A DNA stretch of 64,000 bases from Amycolatopsis orientalis DSM 40040 = KCTC 9412 (GCF_000478275.1 NZ_ASJB01000022.1:23176-87175), one strand, 5' to 3'. Positions 38,979 to 48,295 are shown, counted from the stretch's first letter. Numbers and translations: made by a program. The notes: a model not told the origin generated them from the sequence alone.

Positions 38979-39056
38979 GCTGAAGGGAGCTTTCACCGCA
39001 TCCCATGCGACGAAAGCTCCCTTCGCCGCGTGCCATGCGGGGAAAGTTCCCTTCAG
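38979..39056. repeat. Three-arm hairpin element between divergent genes
   Basis: GAAGGGAGCTTTC (38982-38994) pairs perfectly with GAAAGCTCCCTTC (39012-39024); a third related arm, GAAAGTTCCCTTCAGC (39042-39056), can pair instead with the first including its outer GCTGAAGGG. CATGCG occurs in both loops. Unlike other hairpins here it lies between divergent genes, so it is not a simple terminator. Confidence 0.5.
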
Positions 39057-39114
39057 CCACCCGGTCGGGCGGAAGTCCACGAATTGTCGGACCCCATCGT
39101 TACCGTCGACCGCC

Positions 39115-40269
39115 ATGGACACGACGCCCTTCCGAGCCCGCGTCCCGGAGGCCGAACTCGAAGACCTCCGCGCCCGGCTCCACCGCACCCGCTGGCCCGA
39201 AGACGAGACCGTCGACGACTGGTCGCAGGGGGTTCCCGCCGCCTACCTGCGCGAACTGTGCGCCTACTGGGCGGAGACCTACGACTGGCGCGCCGCGGAG
39301 TCCCGGCTCAACGCGATCCCCCAGTTCCGGACCGAGATCGACGGCCTCGGCATCCACTATCTGCACGCCCGCTCACCACATCCCGGCGCACTGCCGCTGA
39401 TCCTCACGCACGGCTGGCCGGGTTCGGTCTTCGAATTCCTTGACGTGCTGGGCCCGCTCACCGATCCGGTCGCCCACGGCGGCGACGCGGCCGACGCCTT
39501 CCACGTCGTCGTCCCGTCCCTGCCCGGTTACGGCTTCAGTGACAAACCCGCCAAGACCGGCTGGTCGATCCAGCGCATCGCCGACGCTTGGATCCGCCTG
39601 ATGACAGGCCTCGGCTACGAACGCTTCGGCGCGCAGGGCGGCGACTGGGGCACGAGCATCACCACGCTCATGGGACGCACCGCTCCCGAACGCCTCGCCG
39701 GGATCCACCTCAATCCGCCGCTCGCGGCACCGGACCCGGCGACGTTCGACGACCTGACCGAGTTCGAGCGGAAGTCGCTCGCCGATCTCGAACACGCCAA
39801 AGTGGACGGTTCCGGCTACGCGAACCAGCAGGCGACCCGGCCGCAGACGATCGGCTACGCGCTGACGGACTCGCCGGTGGCGCTGTGCGCGTGGATCCTC
39901 GAAAAGTTCCAGGCGTGGACCGATTGCGACGGCCATCCGGAGAACGCGCTGAGCCGGGACGCGATGCTCGACGACATCACGCTCTACTGGCTGACCGGCA
40001 CCGGCGCCTCGTCCGCCCGGTTGTACTGGGAGAGCTTCGGCGAGGTGTCGAGCTGGTTCTCCGAGTCCACCGTGGACAAGATCTCCGTGCCGACCGGCTG
40101 TTCGATCTTCCCGCGCGAGACCCCGCGCCCGTCCCGGCGCTGGGCCGAACGCCGGTTCACCGACATCCGGTACTGGAACGAACTCGAGCGGGGCGGGCAT
40201 TTCGCCGCCTTCGAACAGCCGGCTGTCTTCACCGAGGAGGTGCGGTCGTTCTTCCGGCTGGTGCGCTGA
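39115..40269 (+). CDS. Epoxide hydrolase (EHN domain, microsomal type)
   Basis: The 384-residue enzyme has the N-terminal EHN segment (TPFRARVPEAELEDLRARLHR) and an alpha/beta hydrolase core: LTHGWPGS (oxyanion), nucleophile Asp177 in GGDWGTS, Tyr residues in the cap, and GGHFAAFEQP with the catalytic His. It would open epoxides through an alkyl-enzyme ester. Only a weak ribosome site precedes ATG 39115, so a leaderless start is possible. The MerR regulator gene follows by 45 bases on the same strand. Confidence 0.9.
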   Translation: MDTTPFRARVPEAELEDLRARLHRTRWPEDETVDDWSQGVPAAYLRELCAYWAETYDWRAAESRLNAIPQFRTEIDGLGIHYLHARSPHPGALPLILTHGWPGSVFEFLDVLGPLTDPVAHGGDAADAFHVVVPSLPGYGFSDKPAKTGWSIQRIADAWIRLMTGLGYERFGAQGGDWGTSITTLMGRTAPERLAGIHLNPPLAAPDPATFDDLTEFERKSLADLEHAKVDGSGYANQQATRPQTIGYALTDSPVALCAWILEKFQAWTDCDGHPENALSRDAMLDDITLYWLTGTGASSARLYWESFGEVSSWFSESTVDKISVPTGCSIFPRETPRPSRRWAERRFTDIRYWNELERGGHFAAFEQPAVFTEEVRSFFRLVR

Positions 40270-40273
40270 TCGC

Positions 40274-40299
40274 TTGACCGTGACACCGTGTCAGGCTGT
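40274..40299 (+). promoter_or_regulatory. MerR-type promoter/operator
   Basis: TTGACC (40274-40279, -35-like) is followed by the perfect palindrome TGACACCGTGTCA (40281-40293). MerR proteins bind such a dyad between widely spaced -35 and -10 elements. It lies 22 bases before the MerR gene start, suggesting autoregulation. Confidence 0.5.
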
Positions 40300-40314
40300 C
40301 TGGTGGGAGACGTC

Positions 40315-41130
40315 ATGTTCAGTATCGGAGACTTCGCCAAACACGGCCGCGTGTCGGTCCGGATGCTGCGTCACTATGACGCCATCGGGCTGCTGCGGCC
40401 CGCCAGGGTCGACCCGTTCAGCGGCTACCGGTCCTACACCGGCGATCAGCTGGCCCGGCTCAACCGGGTGATCGCGCTCAAGGATCTCGGTTTCACGCTC
40501 ACCCAGGTACAGGAGATCCTCGACGCCGAGATCGGCGTGGACGAGCTGCGCGGAATGCTGCGGCTGCGGCGGGCCGAGCTCGAAGCGGCGATCGCGGCCG
40601 ACGAGATGCGGCTCAGGGCCGTCGAGGCGAGGCTCCGGTCGATCGAAAGCGAGGGAGTCATGCCTTCCGAAGACGTCGTCGTCAAGAGCCTTCCCGCGGT
40701 GCGCGTCGCCGAGCTGACCGGCACGGTGAGCGGATACGTCAACGAGGAGATCGGGCCGGTGGTGCAGCGGCTCTACCGGGAGCTGTTCGGCGCGCTCGGC
40801 CCGATCACCCCGTCGGGACCGTTGATCGCCTACTACGAGGACGACCCCGGCGGCGAGAAGGTGCTGATCCACGCCGCCGCCCCGATCTCGGCCGAAACCG
40901 ACGGGAGCGAAGGGTTTTCGACGGTGAGCCTCGCCGAGGTCCCTGCCGCGGCGACGATCCTGCACCGGGGCGCGATCGAGACCGTGCTCGCCAGTTACCA
41001 GGCGCTGGCGAAATGGGTCGACGCGCACGGATACCGCGCGAGCGGGCCCGCACGGGAGTACTACCTCGACTGCCCGGCCGACGGCGACCAGTGGGTCACC
41101 GAACTGCAGCAGCCGATCACCAAGGCCTGA
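40315..41130 (+). CDS. MerR-family regulator with GyrI-like effector domain
   Basis: The 271-residue protein has a MerR winged helix (MFSIGDFAKHGRVSVRMLRH, FSGYRSYTGDQL), a coiled linker (about 75-115) and a C-terminal GyrI-like/BmrR-type ligand domain (about 122-271, with VVVKSLPAVRVAELTG and PAREYYLDCP). Drug-like or multi-ligand sensing is typical. GGGAG stands 5 bases before ATG 40315. Targets may include itself and the neighbouring hydrolases. Confidence 0.9.
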   Translation: MFSIGDFAKHGRVSVRMLRHYDAIGLLRPARVDPFSGYRSYTGDQLARLNRVIALKDLGFTLTQVQEILDAEIGVDELRGMLRLRRAELEAAIAADEMRLRAVEARLRSIESEGVMPSEDVVVKSLPAVRVAELTGTVSGYVNEEIGPVVQRLYRELFGALGPITPSGPLIAYYEDDPGGEKVLIHAAAPISAETDGSEGFSTVSLAEVPAAATILHRGAIETVLASYQALAKWVDAHGYRASGPAREYYLDCPADGDQWVTELQQPITKA

Positions 41131-41132
41131 AC

Positions 41133-41180
41133 GCTCGTGAGTGGTAATGACGGTTAGAACCGTCATTACCACTCACGAGC
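41133..41180. terminator. TCGTGAGTGG-family hairpin, 23-bp arms, 2-base loop
   Basis: Arms 41133-41155 and 41158-41180 are exact complements (GCTCGTGAGTGGTAATGAC...; loop AG). It begins two bases after the MerR stop codon and runs into the convergent hydrolase gene, supplying that gene's TGA stop from within its right arm. Related copies: 9849/10094, 48101, 60541 and 63961. Confidence 0.75.
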
Positions 41181-41982
41181 CGGGCAGGAAAGCGAGTACG
41201 GCTGCCCGGAAAGCGTCCGGCGCCTCCAGCCACGGCACGTGGCCGACGCCGGGCAGCCGCACCCTGGTCACCGAGGGCAGAGCCCGCTCCAGCGAGTCGA
41301 CAGCCCATCGGGGCCGGATGTCCGCCGCCCCGTCGATGATCAGCACCGGCACGGTGAGCGCCCGGCAGGCCTCGACCAGCTCCCGCTCCGGCGTCGCCCG
41401 CATTTCCTCGCTCAACAAAGCGTTCGCCTCGTAATTGACCGAGAACCAGGGCGTCGCCATCGACTCGGCGTGGCGGTCGCCGTCCGCCACGAAGTCCGCT
41501 GTCCATTGCAGCACCGCGAGTTCCCGCTCTTCGGCCTCATCGCGATCCTTCCCGCGCAACTCGGCCCATCGCGCGTGCCGGTCCCCGAGGGCCCGCTCGA
41601 AGTTCCGCTTGAACTCCGGGTGCCAGCCGTGACCGAGGCCGACACCCGACACGTAAACGAGCGCGCTCACCCGCGCGGGATACGCGAGGGCGTAGAGGAG
41701 ACCCAGCTGCGCACCCCACGAATGCCCGAGCACCGGGACGCGATCGAGCCCGTGTTCCTCGCGGACGGCGTCGACGTCGGCCACCATCCGGCCGAGGGTG
41801 TACGGGCCGCGCGGTTCCGATCGTCCGGCGCCGCGCTGGTCCCAGCGGATCAGGCGGAACCGCGAGCCGAGATCGAGGGTGCCGAACATGTCCCACAGCC
41901 CCGGGCCGCCGTGACAGCACAGGATCGGCTCACCGCTGCCGGTCGCCGAGGTCCACAGTTCACGGCCGTCGTCGGTGATCAT
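41173..41982 (-). CDS. Alpha/beta hydrolase, proline iminopeptidase-like
   Basis: The 269-residue protein has HGGPG (24-28), WDQRGAGRS, nucleophile Ser88 in GHSWGAQ, Asp in IIDGAAD and His in GVGHVPW. The HGGPG-WDQRGAGRS pair is the proline iminopeptidase signature (S33 peptidases), though many relatives hydrolyse other amides or esters. Start is ATG 41982 or the adjoining GTG 41985. Its final Ser and stop codon are encoded inside the right arm of the TCGTGAGTGG hairpin. It diverges from the GNAT gene. Confidence 0.87.
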   Translation of the reverse strand: MITDDGRELWTSATGSGEPILCCHGGPGLWDMFGTLDLGSRFRLIRWDQRGAGRSEPRGPYTLGRMVADVDAVREEHGLDRVPVLGHSWGAQLGLLYALAYPARVSALVYVSGVGLGHGWHPEFKRNFERALGDRHARWAELRGKDRDEAEERELAVLQWTADFVADGDRHAESMATPWFSVNYEANALLSEEMRATPERELVEACRALTVPVLIIDGAADIRPRWAVDSLERALPSVTRVRLPGVGHVPWLEAPDAFRAAVLAFLPGS

Positions 41983-42032
41983 CACGCGATTATCCGGTAG
42001 GCGCGGCAGGCGTTGTTGGCTATCTTCCGCGC

Positions 42033-42596
42033 ATGACGAAGGAGACGCCGCCGCAGCGGACGGCCACGCTCGCCGACGCCCCCGCCATCGCCGCGCTGAT
42101 GCGGGCTTCGGTGCTGGAGTTGTTCCCCCGGTTCTACGACGACCGCCAGACCGCGAGCGCGGCCGACCACATCGCGCATATCGATCTGCGGCTGATCGAA
42201 GACGGCACCTACTTCGTGCACGAGGCGGACGGCGAGATCGTCGCCTGCGGGGGCTGGAGCAGGCGCAACAAGACGCATGCGGGTGCCGGCGACGCGGCGG
42301 ACGACGACCGCCCGCTCGACCCGGCCACCGAGCCCGCGCGGATCCGCGCCATGTTCGTCCGCGGCGACTGGACACGGCGCGGGCTCGGGCGCGCGATCCT
42401 CGAATCGTGCCGCCTCGCGGCGAAAGCCGAGGGATTCACGTCGCTGACGCTGACCGCGACCATGCCCGGTGTCCCGCTGTACCGCGCGTTCGGCTTCACC
42501 GAGGTCGAACGGGTGACGGTGACGACGCCCGACGGCGTCGACGTCCCCGGAGCCGTCATGAGCCGGGATATCGACCAGCCGGATAGCATCGGCTGA
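42033..42596 (+). CDS. GNAT-family N-acetyltransferase
   Basis: The 187-residue protein has the GNAT core: IAALMRASVLELF, motif A MFVRGDWTRRGLGRAILESC (acetyl-CoA pyrophosphate loop in RRGLGR) and motif B VPLYRAFGFTEVE. It transfers acetyl from acetyl-CoA to an unknown amine. Its stop overlaps the start of the LysE gene by one base (TGATG), so the two are coupled; the pairing may mean acetylation or export of the same amino compound. Confidence 0.9.
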   Translation: MTKETPPQRTATLADAPAIAALMRASVLELFPRFYDDRQTASAADHIAHIDLRLIEDGTYFVHEADGEIVACGGWSRRNKTHAGAGDAADDDRPLDPATEPARIRAMFVRGDWTRRGLGRAILESCRLAAKAEGFTSLTLTATMPGVPLYRAFGFTEVERVTVTTPDGVDVPGAVMSRDIDQPDSIG

Positions 42597-43222
42597 TGAT
42601 CTCCGGGGCTACCGCACTCTCGTTCGTCTTGGTCTGCCTGCTCGGCGCGATGGCACCCGGACCGGATTTCCTGGTGGTGACCCGCAGCGCGATCCTCGGC
42701 GGGCGCAAGGCCGGGATCGCCGCCGGACTCGGCATCGCGCTCGGCGTCTTCGTCTGGGTGGTCGCGATCGCCCTCGGTGTCGCCGCGATCCTCACCGCGT
42801 CGGCGATCGCCTTCACCGTGGTGAAGCTGATCGGCGCCGCCTACCTGATCTTCCTCGGCGTCAAGGCCTGGCTGGCCGTGCGCCGCGGCGACTACGCCGA
42901 ACTCAAGGACAAGGTGACGCCCGTCGTCGCGCCGCGGGCGGCGTTCCGGCACGGCCTGCTCACCAACCTGCTCAACCCGAAGGTCGCGGTGTTCTTCCTG
43001 GCGCTGCTCCCCCAGTTCCTCCCCCACTCGGCCACGACGGCGGAGACCCTGCAACTGGCGGCGCTGGCCACCATGGTGGCCGTCGTGTGGACCTTCGTCC
43101 TGGCGACGCTCGTCGGTTCGCTGCGGAGGTTCTTCACCGCGGGCCGGGTGCGGCGCGCGATGGACGCGGTGATGGGCACCTTGCTGGTCGGGCTCGGCAT
43201 CCGGGTCGCCGTCCAGAGCTGA
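42596..43222 (+). CDS. LysE/RhtB-family exporter
   Basis: The 208-residue protein has about six hydrophobic helices and the family's N-terminal GAMAPGPDFLVVTRSAILGGRKAG-type motif (APGPDFLVV), KLIGAAYLIFLGVKAW and LLNPKVAVFF. It exports amino acids or related amines by proton exchange. It is translationally coupled to the GNAT gene and converges with the MetE-like gene. Confidence 0.92.
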   Translation: MISGATALSFVLVCLLGAMAPGPDFLVVTRSAILGGRKAGIAAGLGIALGVFVWVVAIALGVAAILTASAIAFTVVKLIGAAYLIFLGVKAWLAVRRGDYAELKDKVTPVVAPRAAFRHGLLTNLLNPKVAVFFLALLPQFLPHSATTAETLQLAALATMVAVVWTFVLATLVGSLRRFFTAGRVRRAMDAVMGTLLVGLGIRVAVQS

Positions 43223-43242
43223 AGGTGCCCATCACCCCCCGG

Positions 43243-44301
43243 CTACAAGGAGTCCTCGGCGAGGCGCGTACCCGTGACCCGGGCGGCGATCTTGGCGAAC
43301 GCGGTGTCCCGTGACGTCGACAGGTCGTCGGCGAACGGCGAGAACCCGCAGTCGTCACAGGTACCCAGCCGGTCGGCCGGGATGTACCGCGCCGCCTGAA
43401 GCACCCTGTCACGCACCTCTTCGGGCGTTTCGACCCGCGGATCGATCGGATCGGTCACGCCGACGAAGATCCGCTGTTCCGGCCGGGAATGCTCGGCGAT
43501 CACGCGAAGCGCCCGCTCGGGGTCCGGCTCACTGGCCAGCTGGACGTAGACGTTGCCCACCTTCAGCTGGAACAACGTCGGCAGCAGCGCGGCGTAGTCG
43601 ACGTCGAGGCTGTGCACCGAGTCCTGGTCGCCACCGGGGCAGGTGTGCACCCCGATCTTCTTGCGCTCCTCCTCGGAAAAGCGGTCCAGCACCGCGTTGT
43701 TCAGGTCCACAAAGGACTGCAGCAGCCCGCCGGACGGGTCGAGCTTCAGCGACAACCTGCCCTCGGTGAAGTCGATCTGCACGCTGTCCGCACCCGCGTC
43801 GAGACTGCCGCGGATATCGGCCTCGGCTTCGTTCACCAGGTCGGCGATGAACTCTTCCTTGCTGTATCCGGCCAATTCCTCACCGGGATAGACCAGTCCG
43901 ATCGCCGACGCCGCGATCACCGCCTGCTTCACCGGCGTGGTCGTGTGCTTCTTGGCCGCGCGCAGGTACGAAGCGGCGTAGGTCTGATAGCGGAACGGAC
44001 CGGCGGTGAGCCGCGGAAGCTGCCGGGTGTGCCCGTCGGCGAAGGGGATGACGACGCCGTCCGGAGCCAGCGAAGTCAAGCCCGCCAACGGATACGTGGC
44101 GAAACTCGGCTTGCCCTGTTCACCGTCGGTGATGACCGGCGAACCGGTCTCCTCCATCCGTTTGATCGTCTCCACGAGGGCCTTTTCCTGCAACTCGCCG
44201 AGCCCGTCGGCGTCGAGCCGTCCGGCGGCGTGCTCGCCGAGTGCTTCGACGAGATAGGCCGGACGGGGAATACTGCCGATCGGTTCGGTGGGTATGGTCA
44301 T
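43243..44301 (-). CDS. MetE-like zinc methyltransferase-family protein
   Basis: The 352-residue protein matches the C-terminal (catalytic) half of cobalamin-independent methionine synthase: EPIGSIPRP at the N-terminus, ITDGEQGKPSF, VQIDFTEGRL, HTCPGGD and GTCDDCGFSPF, which supply the His and Cys zinc ligands. It lacks the N-terminal half, so a methyl donor other than polyglutamyl folate is likely; such short paralogues may be methylcobalamin- or S-methyl-compound-dependent, or decarboxylase-like. GGGAGG precedes the start. Confidence 0.85.
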   Translation of the reverse strand: MTIPTEPIGSIPRPAYLVEALGEHAAGRLDADGLGELQEKALVETIKRMEETGSPVITDGEQGKPSFATYPLAGLTSLAPDGVVIPFADGHTRQLPRLTAGPFRYQTYAASYLRAAKKHTTTPVKQAVIAASAIGLVYPGEELAGYSKEEFIADLVNEAEADIRGSLDAGADSVQIDFTEGRLSLKLDPSGGLLQSFVDLNNAVLDRFSEEERKKIGVHTCPGGDQDSVHSLDVDYAALLPTLFQLKVGNVYVQLASEPDPERALRVIAEHSRPEQRIFVGVTDPIDPRVETPEEVRDRVLQAARYIPADRLGTCDDCGFSPFADDLSTSRDTAFAKIAARVTGTRLAEDSL

Positions 44302-44452
44302 CGTGCGGTTCCTCCCAGGTGGAGCGGCCCGTGGCCACCACGGCCGTGAGTACGGAAACTACCGATCACCCCCCTCTTTGACGATCTTTCTGCGTGCCGA
44401 AACCCCGAATGGGCCAATCTCACCATCCACAGTGGACGCGACCCGGCCACGC

Positions 44453-44470
44453 CGTATAGGTCGTTATACG
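44453..44470. promoter_or_regulatory. CGTATA/TATACG dyad
   Basis: Six-bp arms around a 6-base spacer lie in the 256-base space between the divergent MetE-like and DUF3040 genes; a small operator is possible. The same space holds CCCCGAATGGGCCAAT (44403-44418), close to CCCCGAATGGATCAAT at 3658. No gene is seen in this space. Confidence 0.35.
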
Positions 44471-44557
44471 AAAGTCGGCGAAATTCGATGCTTATACCGC
44501 CTTGGCGCTGGGTATTCCCTGGTTGTCGACCGGGCGGGCGCGCCGAAGGAGAAACCG

Positions 44558-44824
44558 ATGCTGAGCCATCACGATCGGCAAGAACTGGAGAAGATCGAGC
44601 GCTGGTTCGAACTGACGGAGCCGGCACTGGCCGCCCGGCTCAGGTCCGGTAAGCCCGCGCACCCTCCCCTGCTCCGGCTGGCGGTCGTGCTGAGCCTCGA
44701 CCTGACCGCGGGGCTGCTGATGCTGCTGGGGATGGTGACGAACAGCCCGGCCCTGCTGCTGATCGGGATGATCACCGTGACCAGCGCCGTGATCGTGCAT
44801 CTGTCCCGATTCGGCCGTGACTGA
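44558..44824 (+). CDS. DUF3040 small membrane protein
   Basis: The 88-residue protein has the DUF3040 N-terminus (MLSHHDRQELEKIERWFE) and two hydrophobic helices (about 41-60 and 63-80). These actinobacterial proteins have no known function. AAGGAG stands 6 bases before ATG 44558. Confidence 0.9.
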   Translation: MLSHHDRQELEKIERWFELTEPALAARLRSGKPAHPPLLRLAVVLSLDLTAGLLMLLGMVTNSPALLLIGMITVTSAVIVHLSRFGRD

Positions 44825-44884
44825 CCGTCTTCCCGCTCGCCGGTAGAGTCCGGGCGTCAAGTCCGGTTCACGGGGAGGAAGACC

Positions 44885-45310
44885 ATGCGGTTCATGATCA
44901 TCATCAAGGCGGACGAGGATTCCGAGGCCGGGAAGATGCCGCCGATGGAGGCGTTGACCGCCATGGCGAAGTTCAACCAGGACATGGTCGACGCCGGGGT
45001 GCTGGTGGGCGGCGAAGGCCTGCAGGAGAGCTCCAAGGGCGCGCGGGTCACGCTCAACGCCGCGGGGGCCACCGTCACCGACGGCCCGTTCACCGAAGCC
45101 AAGGAACTCGTCGGCGGCTTCTGGATCGTCGACGTCCCGTCGCGCGCCGAAGCGATCGAGTGGGCGAAGCGCTGCCCCACTCCCCCGCACGGTGACACCG
45201 TCCTGGAGATCCGCAAGATCCTCGAAGCCGAGGATTTCGGCGACGCCTTCACCCCGGAACTGCAGGAGAACGAGCAGCGCATGCGCGACGAGATCGCCGA
45301 ACGGTCCTAA
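44885..45310 (+). CDS. YCII-related protein (DGPF type)
   Basis: The 141-residue protein has the YCII/DGPF fold: MRFMIIIKADEDSEAG, the TDGPFTEAKELVGGFWIVDV motif and the SRAEAIEWAKRCP helix. Relatives are often encoded beside ECF sigma factors; none is present here. Function unknown. GGGGAGGAAG precedes the ATG. The DinB-type gene follows after 9 bases, so they may be co-transcribed. Confidence 0.9.
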   Translation: MRFMIIIKADEDSEAGKMPPMEALTAMAKFNQDMVDAGVLVGGEGLQESSKGARVTLNAAGATVTDGPFTEAKELVGGFWIVDVPSRAEAIEWAKRCPTPPHGDTVLEIRKILEAEDFGDAFTPELQENEQRMRDEIAERS

Positions 45311-45319
45311 GCTCGCTCC

Positions 45320-46372
45320 ATGGCCGTCCGGGAGTGGGTGCTCCACGTCGACCTCGACCAGTTCATCGCGGCGGTCGAGGTCGCCCGGCGGCCTGAGCTG
45401 CGCGGCAAGCCCGTGGTCGTCGGCGGCACGGGCGATCCGGCCGAGCGGGCCGTGGTGGCGACCGCGTCGTACGAGGCGAGGGAGTTCGGCATCCAGTCCG
45501 GGATGCCGTTGCGGACCGCCGCGAAACGCTGCCCTGACGCGATCTTCCTGGCGACGGACGCGCCCGCCTACCAAGAAGTCTCCGATCGGGTGATGGCGAC
45601 CCTGCGGGAGTTCCCGGTGGTCGTCGAGGTACTCGGCTGGGACGAGGCGTTCCTCGGCGCCACCACCGACGATCCCGAAGCCCTCGCCGCCGACATCCGG
45701 CGGGTGGTGGCCGAGGAGACCGGGTTGTCCTGTTCGGTCGGCATCGGCGACAACAAGCTGCGCGCCAAACTCGCCACCGGATTCGCGAAACCGGCCGGGA
45801 TCTTCCGTCTCGTCCAGGAGAACTGGTGGGACGTCATGGCCGAGAAGCCGACGGACGCGCTCTGGGGCATCGGCGCCAAGACCACGAAGAAGCTCGCCGC
45901 GGCCGGCTATCACACCGTGCTGGAGCTGGCGGGCGCCGACGCGGGCGATCTCGCGGCGCGGTTCGGCCCGAAGCTCGGCCCGTGGTACCGGATCCTCGCC
46001 GGCGGGATCGGCGACGCCGAAGTCACCGCGACGCCGTATGTGGCACGGTCCCGCAGCCGCGAGACCACGTTCCAGCAGAACCTGACCGACCCCGAGGCCA
46101 TGGCCGCGGAGGTCGTCGCGCTGGCGAAACGCGTTTCCCAGGACGTCGCCGAAGAAGGAAGACCCGCCGCGCGGGTGGCGGTCAAGGTCCGGTTCGCGCC
46201 GTTCCTGACCCACACCCACAGCGTGACCCTGCCCGCGCCGACCGCGGACCCGGCCGGGATCGAGAAGGCGGCGCTGGCAGTGCTCGACATGTTCGACCTC
46301 GGCAGGCCGGTCCGCCTGCTGGGTGTCCGCGCCGAATTCCCCCCGGCGGCGGCGCGATCAGCGTCGCCTTGA
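45320..46372 (+). CDS. dinB2: Y-family DNA polymerase, DinB2 type
   Basis: The 350-residue enzyme closely follows mycobacterial DinB2 (Rv3056): palm motif WVLHVDLDQF with metal ligand Asp11, ASYEAREFG, GWDEAFLG carrying the second Asp-Glu pair, SCSVGIGDNKLRAK and LWGIGAKTTKKL. It ends near the little-finger domain without a recognisable beta-clamp motif, as in DinB2. Residue Ile16 occupies the steric-gate position normally held by Tyr or Phe, so ribonucleotide incorporation is predicted. It lies just upstream of the SAH riboswitch. Confidence 0.92.
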   Translation: MAVREWVLHVDLDQFIAAVEVARRPELRGKPVVVGGTGDPAERAVVATASYEAREFGIQSGMPLRTAAKRCPDAIFLATDAPAYQEVSDRVMATLREFPVVVEVLGWDEAFLGATTDDPEALAADIRRVVAEETGLSCSVGIGDNKLRAKLATGFAKPAGIFRLVQENWWDVMAEKPTDALWGIGAKTTKKLAAAGYHTVLELAGADAGDLAARFGPKLGPWYRILAGGIGDAEVTATPYVARSRSRETTFQQNLTDPEAMAAEVVALAKRVSQDVAEEGRPAARVAVKVRFAPFLTHTHSVTLPAPTADPAGIEKAALAVLDMFDLGRPVRLLGVRAEFPPAAARSASP

Positions 46373-46404
46373 CAGCCATCGCGGCGTTTTGCCATTCTGG
46401 TTTC

Positions 46405-46475
46405 GGGCCGAGAGGCGCTGCGACGGAATTTCTTCCGCCACGCTCGGCCCGCTGTGACAGACGTAAGGGCGCCTC
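46405..46475 (+). promoter_or_regulatory. SAH riboswitch aptamer (ahcY leader)
   Basis: Stem P1 is perfect: GGGCCGAG (46405-46412) with CTCGGCCC (46443-46450). It encloses the conserved AGGCGCTGCGACGG core and a short P2 hairpin (ACGGAA/TTCCGC). AGGCGC (46413-46418) can pair with GCGCCT (46469-46474) as the pseudoknot of SAH riboswitches. Position right before S-adenosylhomocysteine hydrolase fits the known class. SAH binding should favour the pseudoknot and so block the terminator that uses the same bases. Confidence 0.9.
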
Positions 46476-46498
46476 CCACTGCGGAGGTGCCTCTTTTT
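46468..46498 (+). terminator. Intrinsic terminator, expression platform of the riboswitch
   Basis: GGCGCCTCC (46468-46476), loop CACTGC, GGAGGTGCC (46483-46491), then CTTTTTT-type T-tract. It is the only hairpin in the window with a good T-tract. Its left arm contains the bases needed for the aptamer pseudoknot, so the two structures exclude each other: terminator without SAH, read-through with SAH. Confidence 0.9.
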
Positions 46499-46619
46499 TG
46501 TCTGACAACACTTTTCCGGCCGTCGAGGCCGAGTTCTGAACCTCCGCGCTGCCTCCGTCCTTCCCGCCATCGGCGAGAAGGACCGCTTCACCCTGCCTTG
46601 CTCGATGATTGGAGACCCA

Positions 46620-48095
<1,476 letters not shown>

Positions 48096-48100
48096 GCACC

Positions 48101-48146
48101 CTCGTGAGTGGTAATGACGGTTCTAACCGTCATTACCACTCACGAG
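48101..48146. terminator. TCGTGAGTGG-family hairpin, 22-bp arms
   Basis: Arms 48101-48122 and 48125-48146 are exact complements with loop CT; the sequence is the same as the 41133 copy except for the loop. It starts five bases after the ahcY stop, so it probably ends that transcript. The next 150 bases up to 48296 hold only the promoter region of the next small gene. Confidence 0.75.
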
Positions 48147-48295
48147 CCGGGCACACTACGGACAGTGACGTTAGGCCGAATGCGTGAAAACTACGGCCGG
48201 ATGGACCTGTTTCCCCGGGCATGGACCGGGCATCCCCTAAGTAGCCACACCCCGGCATCAACTCGGCCGGGCGACTACGAAGGAGAAGGTGCCCC

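Noticed and set aside
38955..39188. 77-codon minus-strand frame upstream of the epoxide hydrolase
   Set aside because: Its repeated KGTFPAW/KGAFVAW-like words come from the three-arm hairpin DNA, not from a protein family.
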